Source: a virus. From it: 22,835 bases of DNA. Positions 15,447-21,696 of the stretch are shown here, piece by piece. The translations under genes were made by a program, and so were the position numbers. How positions within the stretch are numbered: position 1 is the first letter of the stretch; every line of letters starts with the position of its first letter. A model generated the notes under the pieces. The model saw nothing but the letters and a program-made list of their open reading frames with translations. It did no database searches and had not been told where the DNA came from. The stretch covers positions 1 to 22,835 of the IMG/VR virus record IMGVR_UViG_3300008740_000421; one strand, given 5' to 3'.

Positions 15447-16552
15447 AAGATTGGCAACACGGATATGAATTAGAATATTTGAAAGAGATTGAGAATCGGT
15501 ATTCGCTGTACAACCATTACTCGTGTTCTCCTTTCTCTGAAATGAAAAAGAATACGATTGCAAAGGAACTACACGAGGATAATCTTGTCATAGAAGAATA
15601 TGGCATGTATGTTGAAAAAATTGCAAAAGCCGAATCTGCAATTAAGATGTTTGATGATGTGATCATTGGCAAAAAAGAAAAAGGTGATCGAATCATTACA
15701 CGATTTGAATATGACTCCGATCGATGGTGTCGTCGCACGCTGTCTAAGTTTGAGGGACCGTGTTGGTTGGAGCTTTGGGCAGAAAATTTTGCAGCTAGAC
15801 GAATTGCTCAGGAGTGTGATTTTGTAGAAGTCGGTACGAAGGTAACTTCATTCGGTGAGCTTTTAGTGTGGTTCTTTAAGGATGCAGATAATCCGTTGTT
15901 TGAGCGTCAACATCCGCAAATTGTGCCAGAAGAGTTTTACACACTGAGAAAAGTTAGACTGTCTGACATTCCGATTCAGCCTCTTATTGATTCACTTGAT
16001 CGTATTGATTTGGATTATACAGATCATTACTCAAATTATAATAAAAAGCACTCTTGGTCTGCTCTTTCATTTCGTGGATATACAAACGATCCAGCATTTA
16101 TCACTAAACCAGAAGAGATGAATAAGAAGTGGAAAGAAGAGCATAAAGATGTCGTGTTCGCTATGCAAGATACGCCTTTGCGAGAAAAGTTCCCGGAACT
16201 TGAACCAATTATAAATATGTTACCTGGTGAAAAGCATAGAATAAGATTAATGAAACTCGTTCCTGGTGGCGGCGAGTTACAGAGACACACCGATCAAGTT
16301 GATAAAGATTCTGGAATACGAGATGGAAAAATCATGCGATTTCATTTTCCTTTGATTACGAATCAGAATGTGTCTTTTACGAATTGGGAGACTAGCGGAA
16401 AGCCGACACACGCAAACATGCGAGTTGGTGAGTGTTGGTATATTGATACAAGAAAACCTCATAGTGCTATTAATTCTGGAAACAAAGATAGAATACATTT
16501 AGTTGTTGACGTGAAAGCAAATGATACATTAAGGTCGTTAATAGGAGATTGA
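15443..16552 (+). CDS. Aspartyl/asparaginyl beta-hydroxylase-like dioxygenase with a GNAT-like N-terminal part
   Basis: The C-terminal half is an Fe(II)/2-oxoglutarate dioxygenase of the aspartyl/asparaginyl beta-hydroxylase type. The metal triad is H282-x-D284 (QRHTDQVD) and H340 (KPHSAIN), with R350 in DRIHLVVD as the 2-oxoglutarate ligand. The supporting blocks RIRLMKLVPGGGELQRH, MRFHFPL and RVGECWYID are typical of the family. The N-terminal 150 residues contain WLELWAENFAARRIAQECDFVEVG, which looks like the end of a GNAT acetyltransferase (N-x-x-A...GF.EVG); I see no clear acetyl-CoA P-loop, so this part may be non-catalytic. The substrate is unknown: a protein side chain, a small molecule or a base-linked group are all possible. 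The 369-residue gene overlaps gp46 by four bases. Confidence 0.8.
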   Translation: MKDWQHGYELEYLKEIENRYSLYNHYSCSPFSEMKKNTIAKELHEDNLVIEEYGMYVEKIAKAESAIKMFDDVIIGKKEKGDRIITRFEYDSDRWCRRTLSKFEGPCWLELWAENFAARRIAQECDFVEVGTKVTSFGELLVWFFKDADNPLFERQHPQIVPEEFYTLRKVRLSDIPIQPLIDSLDRIDLDYTDHYSNYNKKHSWSALSFRGYTNDPAFITKPEEMNKKWKEEHKDVVFAMQDTPLREKFPELEPIINMLPGEKHRIRLMKLVPGGGELQRHTDQVDKDSGIRDGKIMRFHFPLITNQNVSFTNWETSGKPTHANMRVGECWYIDTRKPHSAINSGNKDRIHLVVDVKANDTLRSLIGD

Positions 16553-16553
16553 T

Positions 16554-17462
16554 ATGCGTGCATTGATTACGGGTGGAGCCGGTTTTATTGGAAGCACTCT
16601 GGCTGACAGGCTATTGGAGCTTGGACACGAACGAGTGGTTATTGTTGATGATTTGAGTAATGGCAAGAGAGAGTACATCAATCCTAAAGCAGAATTTTTG
16701 TTCTTTGATATTTGCAATCCTAGATTGTATGAACAGAAAGATGTGTTTGAGGATATTGATGTTATCTTTCATCTAGCAGCGAGAGCTAGAGTGCAGCCAT
16801 CAATTCAAGATCCTATTTCGTTTAATGAAACAAATGTAGATGGTACGCTTCGACTATTAAAAGCTGCTGTTGATTATAATATCAACAAATTCGTTTTTAG
16901 TTCTTCATCATCAGTATATGGTAATGTAGAAGTGTTGCCAACAAGTGAAGATCATTCGTTGAATCCTTTGAGCCCTTATGGTGCTCAAAAGTTAATTGGT
17001 GAAGTTTACTGTAAGCAATTTCATGAAACGTATGGGCTACAGACAGTTTGTCTTCGTTATTTCAACGTATATGGAGAACGTCAAGCCGTTGAAGGTGCAT
17101 ATTCTCTGGTCATGGGAAAATTCATTCAGCAAAGAATTAATGGTGAGCCCATGACAATTCGGGGAGATGGCGAACAGAAGAGAGACTTCACATATGTCGG
17201 AGATGTTGTAGATGCAAATATACTTGCTGCTGTCGCTTTGGTTCCATGGAAAGGCGAATGTATTAATATTGGTAGCGGAGACAATCGATCTGTAAATCAG
17301 ATTGCCGATTTTGTTGGTGGACCTAGAGTGCATGTTGATCCTGTCATCGAACCATATGAGACTTTAGCTGATAATAGTTTCGCAAAGCATAGACTTGGCT
17401 GGTTTCCTGAAGGAAACATTGATAGGTGGATGAAAGATAGAAAACGATTAGGTCTAGCCTAA
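16554..17462 (+). CDS. NAD-dependent sugar-nucleotide epimerase/dehydratase (extended SDR)
   Basis: This 302-residue protein is an extended short-chain dehydrogenase of the UDP-glucose 4-epimerase group. It has the NAD-binding TGGAGFIGS (residues 6-14), an acidic pair binding the adenosine ribose (D32, D33), FHLAARA (72-78), the catalytic serine region SSSSSVYG (116-123), and the Y142-x-x-x-K146 pair (PYGAQK). The substrate-side blocks NVYGERQ and RDFTYVGDVVDANI are also present. Such enzymes interconvert nucleotide sugars and are frequent in large marine phages, where they may alter lipopolysaccharide or supply sugars for virion or DNA decoration. The start has an AGGAG site inside the end of the hydroxylase gene. 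No glycosyltransferase is seen in the window. The sugar specificity cannot be read from the sequence. Confidence 0.9.
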   Translation: MRALITGGAGFIGSTLADRLLELGHERVVIVDDLSNGKREYINPKAEFLFFDICNPRLYEQKDVFEDIDVIFHLAARARVQPSIQDPISFNETNVDGTLRLLKAAVDYNINKFVFSSSSSVYGNVEVLPTSEDHSLNPLSPYGAQKLIGEVYCKQFHETYGLQTVCLRYFNVYGERQAVEGAYSLVMGKFIQQRINGEPMTIRGDGEQKRDFTYVGDVVDANILAAVALVPWKGECINIGSGDNRSVNQIADFVGGPRVHVDPVIEPYETLADNSFAKHRLGWFPEGNIDRWMKDRKRLGLA

Positions 17463-17463
17463 A

Positions 17464-18246
17464 ATGATATTCGATGAGGCAAAAACTTATTTGAATAGAA
17501 TTGGTGATTGGGCTGATCCAAATCCAGAACCAATTATTATGGAACACGAAGGCTTTGTTGTTGTCCGTGACGACTTGCTTGGTGCGGGAACAAAAGTTCG
17601 TGGTCTTGACTATTTGATCGGCCATGCTCCAGAATATGAGAATATTAAAGAGTGGGTTTTTGGATCATGCCCTGCGACTGGTTATGCTCAGATTAGTCTG
17701 CCTACTGTGTGTTCACGATACGACAAACGTGCAGTTTTGTTTATGGCGAAGAGAGATCCTAAAAACTTCCATCCATATCAAAAGCAGGGGCTACTTGCAG
17801 GTACAGATTATCGGTGGGTGCCAAATGGTATGTTGAATGTGACTCAAGCCAGAGCGCGTGAGTATGCAGAAGAGTTGCCAGAGACGAGAAAGGTTTTGCC
17901 TCTCGGTCTAGAGCATCCATATGTGACTGCATGTTTCATTAAGGTTGCACGATCATTGCCCGAGCCAAAAGAGTTTTGGACTGTTGGTTCAAGTGGTTCG
18001 TTGAATCGCGCATTACAACTAGCATGGCCAGATGCAGATGCTCATGTGGTTTCTGTCGGGCATAAAATGAAAGAACATGAAATTGGTCGAGCGAAATATT
18101 ATCGTTCAGACTTGAAGTTTGATAAAGCAGTATTACCAAAGGACGAACCACCTTTTCCTTCTGCTCCTACATATGATGCAAAAGCATGGAAGTTTGTGCG
18201 AGAACATGCATCACCGGGTGCGCTGTTCTGGAATGTTGGTGCTTAA
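17464..18246 (+). CDS. Fold-type-II PLP enzyme, ACC deaminase/D-cysteine desulfhydrase-like
   Basis: The N-terminal VVVRDDLLGAGTKVRGLDYLI matches the PLP-lysine region of ACC deaminase and D-cysteine desulfhydrase (RDDL..GGNKVRKLEYL); the candidate Schiff-base lysine is K44. EWVFGSCPATGYAQISLPT (64-81) takes the place of the GGxQSNHxR loop, with the usual Ser-Asn-His changed. TVGSSGSLNRALQLA (173-187) is the glycine/serine loop expected to hold the cofactor phosphate. The length, 260 residues, is shorter than the usual 325-340, so parts of the C-terminal region are missing. Because the substrate loop is altered, I cannot predict deamination or desulfhydration. The gene begins one base after the epimerase stop and is followed 11 bases later by the CysH-like gene, so a shared pathway is plausible. 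Confidence 0.65.
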   Translation: MIFDEAKTYLNRIGDWADPNPEPIIMEHEGFVVVRDDLLGAGTKVRGLDYLIGHAPEYENIKEWVFGSCPATGYAQISLPTVCSRYDKRAVLFMAKRDPKNFHPYQKQGLLAGTDYRWVPNGMLNVTQARAREYAEELPETRKVLPLGLEHPYVTACFIKVARSLPEPKEFWTVGSSGSLNRALQLAWPDADAHVVSVGHKMKEHEIGRAKYYRSDLKFDKAVLPKDEPPFPSAPTYDAKAWKFVREHASPGALFWNVGA

Positions 18247-18257
18247 TAACATTTGTT

Positions 18258-18935
18258 GTGATTGATGAGACTAAAGAATTCCTATATAGTACAATAAAAG
18301 AATATGAACATGTTGCGTTGTCGTGTTCTTTTGGTGCGGCTGAAGGCATGGTGATCATAGACTTGTTGAATAGTCTTGATATTCATATTCCTATCTTTGT
18401 GCTTGATACTGGAAGACTACCTCAGGAGACACACAATTTGATTGACCGTATACGAGATCGCTATGATGTCAACATCGACATGGTGTTTCCAAATTCAGAT
18501 GAACTGTTTGATCTGGTCAAGACAAGGGGACCAAACTGTTTCTTCGATTCGGTTAGTAATCGAAAGCTCTGCTGTCATGTGAGAAAAGTGGCACCATTAA
18601 AAAGGTACATGGAAAATAAAGGATATAAAGCATATATATCAGGAGTGCGAAAAGAACACAGCGAAGAAAGATCAAAAGCAGCACGCATCGAAAAACAAGC
18701 CGATGGTATGATTAAGATTAATCCACTATGCGACTGGACATACACTGACGTATGGGAATATGTAAATGCAAATAGTGTTCCAGTGAACAAATTACACACA
18801 ATGGGATATGAGTCAGTTGGATGTGCTCCATGTTCTCGACCAGGAAAAGGTCGAGACGGTCGTTGGTGGTGGGAAAATTCAAATAAAGAATGTGGCATAC
18901 ATGATTATGGTCACACAGATGGGTCAGGCATATGA
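18258..18935 (+). CDS. cysH: APS/PAPS reductase (CysH) family protein with Fe-S cysteines
   Basis: CysH reduces adenylyl sulfate (APS) or PAPS to sulfite in assimilatory sulfate reduction. This 225-residue protein carries the full set: the PP-loop SFGAAEG (24-30), LDTGRLPQET (49-58), CCHVRKVAPLKR with the C105-C106 pair, GVRKEHSEER, and GCAPCSRP with C189-x-x-C192. The CC and CxxC pairs bind a [4Fe-4S] cluster in APS-type reductases. The C-terminal NKECGIH holds the catalytic Cys (C212). It therefore looks intact. I choose the GTG at 18258, which starts just before the conserved core; the in-frame ATG at 18186 would read back through the previous gene with unrelated residues. It overlaps the methylase gene by four bases. 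CysH genes are known as auxiliary metabolic genes in phages; a role in base or RNA sulfur chemistry is an alternative. Confidence 0.87.
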   Translation: MIDETKEFLYSTIKEYEHVALSCSFGAAEGMVIIDLLNSLDIHIPIFVLDTGRLPQETHNLIDRIRDRYDVNIDMVFPNSDELFDLVKTRGPNCFFDSVSNRKLCCHVRKVAPLKRYMENKGYKAYISGVRKEHSEERSKAARIEKQADGMIKINPLCDWTYTDVWEYVNANSVPVNKLHTMGYESVGCAPCSRPGKGRDGRWWWENSNKECGIHDYGHTDGSGI

Positions 18936-20527
18936 AGCATTTTTATGAGCGAAACGACTATATACTCAATCATGAAATCAATAAGAATTTTGAAGAGATT
19001 TTGTGGATGAATGATACGGAGTTTCGGCAATGGGTGATTGACATGCGAAAGGTGATTGCTTATGCTTGGGATGAGCTAGGCATTCCTCCTCGTGTTGGAT
19101 TCAATGAAGATCAAATCATCGACCAGTTCAACAAACTTGATTCTTTTCCTGTCCACAAGTTTGTTCAGACTGATGAGGTGACTGGTGAAAAAGATGTTAT
19201 TCGTAATACATCTGTTGTAGGTAATGCTGCCAATCAGTGGTTTCCTACGATGATGGCAACCAAGATCAATTATAAAAATTCTTCTGATGGGCTTTCGATC
19301 TACGATCATTTTGTGCGTGATGATTTGCTCGAAAAGGTGACTACCTATTCGCGCAGACACTTCAAGCGAGACAGTTTCTATCATTACTCGCTTCCAGTAA
19401 AAGCTCGCGATCAGAAAAATTTTGTGTTTTATGCTGATACTGGAATCGAATGGATCGAACAGTTTGAGAAGAATGAGCGTCAATATGACCGGAGTGATTA
19501 TTGGCTTTGTCCGAAAAAAGAAGATGCTAAGTATACAGGTTACAACGAAAAATTAAAGAATCAGATATGGCTTACTATCACGAAAGATGAGATTGAGAGC
19601 ATAAATATACCTGAAAAATGCAAAACAAATGTTGATTATAATAAAAGCGAATACTATCAGATAAGGTATTTCCCCTATGAACAAAAACTCTTTCCCCTTG
19701 GACTCAAGGCCTTCCGAATCTCTTGGTGCCAATACGCAGTCAACTTTCCACCGCTCACCGCGAAGTATCTATATGAGACGTATACGGAGAGCTTGGTCAC
19801 AGAAGGAAAAGACGACAGCAACGGAAATAATCGTATTGTTGTTTATGATCCCAGTAGTGGTTGGGGCGGCCGTATTCTTGGGGCTATGTGCGTCCGCCCT
19901 GACCGTAGTATTCATTATATCGGCACCGATCCTAATACTGACCATGTTATTGATGAGTATGATGGGATTGCTCATACAAAGTATGAAGACCTTGCGGCAT
20001 TTTATAACGAAAAAACTTATAGAACTCAAGGACTATTCCCGAAAGTAAATACATATGAACTATTTCAAGATGGTTCTGAAGTTATTTCGCAGAATGAAAA
20101 GTTTCAAGAATACAAAGGTAAGGTGGATCTAGTATTCACTTCACCTCCATATTTTGCTAAAGAAGCATACTCTCAAGACGAAACACAATCTTATAAAAAG
20201 TTTGGTGAATATGACGAATGGCGAGACGGATTTCTTGTTCCCACACTAGAGACGTGTGTAGAATGGTTGGCACATGAACGATATCTTCTGTGGAATATCT
20301 CAGATGTTAAGTTTGGTAAAGATATGCTTCCTCTTGCAGAAGATTCTCAGAAAATTCTTGAGTCCTTAGGTATGAAATTTGTTAAGATATGGAAGATGTC
20401 AATGGCACAGATGCCTGGTGCAAACAGACTCGATCCCGACACAGGACTCCCAATGGCTAAATATTCTTGTAAGGTCAAAGACATTTGGCTGAAATACGAA
20501 CCTATATTTGTGTATTATAAACCATAG
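18932..20527 (+). CDS. TSPPY-type DNA methyltransferase-like protein with a large novel N-terminal half
   Basis: The C-terminal half (about residues 300-531) is a SAM-dependent methyltransferase. Motif I is DPSSGWGG (306-313), the acidic residue after strand 2 is in GTDPN (D333), and catalytic motif IV is TSPPY (403-407), the form typical of N4-cytosine and related amino-methyltransferases. The order motif I then IV is the standard non-permuted one. The first 260 residues do not match anything I know; they are rich in aromatic and charged residues and contain FVQTDEVTGEKDVIRNTSVV and WFPTMMATKINYK. They may be a target-recognition or second catalytic domain. No restriction enzyme is adjacent, so protection or modification of phage DNA is more likely than a restriction system. 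The ATG overlaps the CysH stop (ATGA), which suggests coupled expression. Confidence 0.8.
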   Translation: MKHFYERNDYILNHEINKNFEEILWMNDTEFRQWVIDMRKVIAYAWDELGIPPRVGFNEDQIIDQFNKLDSFPVHKFVQTDEVTGEKDVIRNTSVVGNAANQWFPTMMATKINYKNSSDGLSIYDHFVRDDLLEKVTTYSRRHFKRDSFYHYSLPVKARDQKNFVFYADTGIEWIEQFEKNERQYDRSDYWLCPKKEDAKYTGYNEKLKNQIWLTITKDEIESINIPEKCKTNVDYNKSEYYQIRYFPYEQKLFPLGLKAFRISWCQYAVNFPPLTAKYLYETYTESLVTEGKDDSNGNNRIVVYDPSSGWGGRILGAMCVRPDRSIHYIGTDPNTDHVIDEYDGIAHTKYEDLAAFYNEKTYRTQGLFPKVNTYELFQDGSEVISQNEKFQEYKGKVDLVFTSPPYFAKEAYSQDETQSYKKFGEYDEWRDGFLVPTLETCVEWLAHERYLLWNISDVKFGKDMLPLAEDSQKILESLGMKFVKIWKMSMAQMPGANRLDPDTGLPMAKYSCKVKDIWLKYEPIFVYYKP

Positions 20528-20538
20528 GGGGATTCTAT

Positions 20539-21273
20539 TTGGGACGCAAAAATAGAAGGATGAAAATGAAGCAAGTCGAGCACCTAAAGTTAGTCAATGC
20601 TCAAATTATGGAAACAGACTTCAGAAAAGAAAGAAAGGTCGACCTCTTAGCAAGAAATCCCAAACAGCAAAGATTGATAAATCTGTTAGAAAATCAGAAT
20701 AAGCACATTACGTTTGCAATAGGACCAGCTGGTACGGGCAAAACGCTAATCAGCACACTCTACGCAATTCGTAGCCTAAAAAACAAAACAACTCAAAAGA
20801 TTGTAATAACGAGACCGGCAGTGAGTGTTGACGAACAACACGGATTTTTGCCGGGAACATTGGTAGAGAAGATGAGCCCGTGGACAAGACCAATGTTTGA
20901 CATATTCGAGGAATACTATTCCCCGAGCGAAATCGGACAACTAATTAACGAAAACATAATTGAGATTGCTCCGCTTGCATATATGCGAGGGCGAACATTC
21001 AAAAATTCTATAATTATTGCCGACGAAATGCAAAACGCAACAGATAATCAAATGAAAATGCTATTGACAAGAATAGGAGATAATAGTAAAATTATTGTGA
21101 CAGGAGACTTGGACCAATATGATCATGGATATCATAATAATGGTTTGAAGCTATTTGTAGATAGATTACACAAACAAAACAGTAGAATGATTGGAGTAGT
21201 AAAATTTTCAAGAACCGAAATCGAACGACATCCTGTTGTTGATGAGGTGCTGAATTTATATGCTATGATCTGA
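20539..21273 (+). CDS. phoH: PhoH-like P-loop ATPase
   Basis: PhoH family proteins are P-loop ATPases, linked in E. coli to phosphate starvation and very common in marine phages; their phage role is unsettled, with RNA metabolism proposed. The 244-residue product has Walker A GPAGTGKT (62-69), the family block RPAVSVDEQHGFLPGT (91-106), the APLAYMRGRTF segment, Walker B IIIADEMQNA (157-166), and VTGDLDQYD. A basic N-terminus (MGRKNRRMKMKQ) precedes the fold. The likely start is a TTG at 20539 behind an AGGGGGA site at 20526-20532; an ATG at 20560 behind AGAAGG is the alternative. It follows the methylase by 11 bases. Two genes downstream is the porin. Confidence 0.93.
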   Translation: MGRKNRRMKMKQVEHLKLVNAQIMETDFRKERKVDLLARNPKQQRLINLLENQNKHITFAIGPAGTGKTLISTLYAIRSLKNKTTQKIVITRPAVSVDEQHGFLPGTLVEKMSPWTRPMFDIFEEYYSPSEIGQLINENIIEIAPLAYMRGRTFKNSIIIADEMQNATDNQMKMLLTRIGDNSKIIVTGDLDQYDHGYHNNGLKLFVDRLHKQNSRMIGVVKFSRTEIERHPVVDEVLNLYAMI

Positions 21274-21300
21274 TACATAATATATTAACAGGATTTTGTT

Positions 21301-21606
21301 ATGGTAAAAATGATAAAAAATTTATATACCTTTATTTTAAGTAATGTAGAGATGTATGGTAGCAATCATATGAACCGATTTATCGTTAGATCAGTTCCAG
21401 AATATAAGGAAAGAGAGAAAGCTCACGGTTCGGCCAGCTGGCCAACCGTGTGTTCTCATTGTGACAAAACTATTAATTCCGGTGAAATGTATGGTGCGGT
21501 TGACGACACATATCAGCACGATTACAGAGACATGCATTTTACTTGCCTATTAAAAAATATTGAAAATCATGAAATTAATTTGAATTCTGAATTAAACATA
21601 TACTAA
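21301..21606 (+). CDS. Small zinc-finger-like protein (CxxC...HxxC)
   Basis: I do not recognise the family of this 101-residue protein. It has four likely zinc ligands: C51-S-H-C54 and H79-F-T-C82, with an INSGE segment after the first pair. The pattern C-x2-C, I-x-x-G-E, then a distant H-x2-C resembles PARP-type DNA-nick-binding zinc fingers, but with fewer residues and no confirmed aromatic contacts. The N-terminus is hydrophobic and then basic, and the C-terminus is Asn-rich. The ATG at 21301 has an AGGA site at 21290-21293. A near-perfect palindrome lies in the coding sequence just before the first Cys pair. It sits between phoH and the porin; DNA or RNA binding is possible but unproven. 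Confidence 0.6.
   Translation: MVKMIKNLYTFILSNVEMYGSNHMNRFIVRSVPEYKEREKAHGSASWPTVCSHCDKTINSGEMYGAVDDTYQHDYRDMHFTCLLKNIENHEINLNSELNIY
21424..21450 (+). repeat. Near-perfect 27-base palindrome inside the zinc-finger-like gene
   Basis: The outer arms CACGGTT (21424-21430) and AACCGTG (21444-21450) are exact inverse complements. Between them lies the 12-base palindrome GGCCAGCTGGCC (21432-21443), and one unpaired C sits at 21431. All 26 other bases pair. It is much richer in GC than its surroundings and codes in frame for GSASWPTV. It could form a hairpin in RNA or be a dimer-binding site. Confidence 0.6.
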
Positions 21607-21634
21607 ATAAAAGCTATCATCAACAAACTAAAGA

Positions 21635-21673
21635 GACATTGTGTTCCTCCTTTGTGGAGCATGGTGTCTTTTT
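21635..21673 (+). terminator. Possible intrinsic terminator before the porin gene
   Basis: GACATTGTG (21635-21643) can pair with CATGGTGTC (21660-21668), including three G-U pairs, and CTCC (21647-21650) with GGAG (21656-21659), leaving a three-base bulge. Five Ts follow at 21669-21673. It lies 28 bases after the zinc-finger-like gene. It is weaker than the gp23 terminator, but it separates the porin from the upstream operon. Confidence 0.45.
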
Positions 21674-21696
21674 GGTATAGGAGAAAAAGTATAAAA

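Noticed and set aside
18186-18257. Longer start for the CysH-like gene at 18186
   Set aside because: The added residues are Cys-rich, unlike the family, and most overlap the end of the PLP gene in another frame.
19677-20048. 123-codon frame inside the methylase gene with two membrane-like segments, holin-like in outline
   Set aside because: It overlaps the conserved motif I region in another frame, and only a weak TAAGG precedes it. The hydrophobic run is explained by the overlapping coding sequence. Conservation of this frame in relatives would reopen the question.
21602-21609. ACTAAATA as a late promoter for the porin
   Set aside because: It has two mismatches at the start of the consensus, overlaps the end of the previous gene, and lies upstream of the putative terminator.
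21274-21696. Pho box upstream of the zinc-finger-like gene or porin
   Set aside because: I looked for paired CTGTCAT-like repeats and found none that were convincing.
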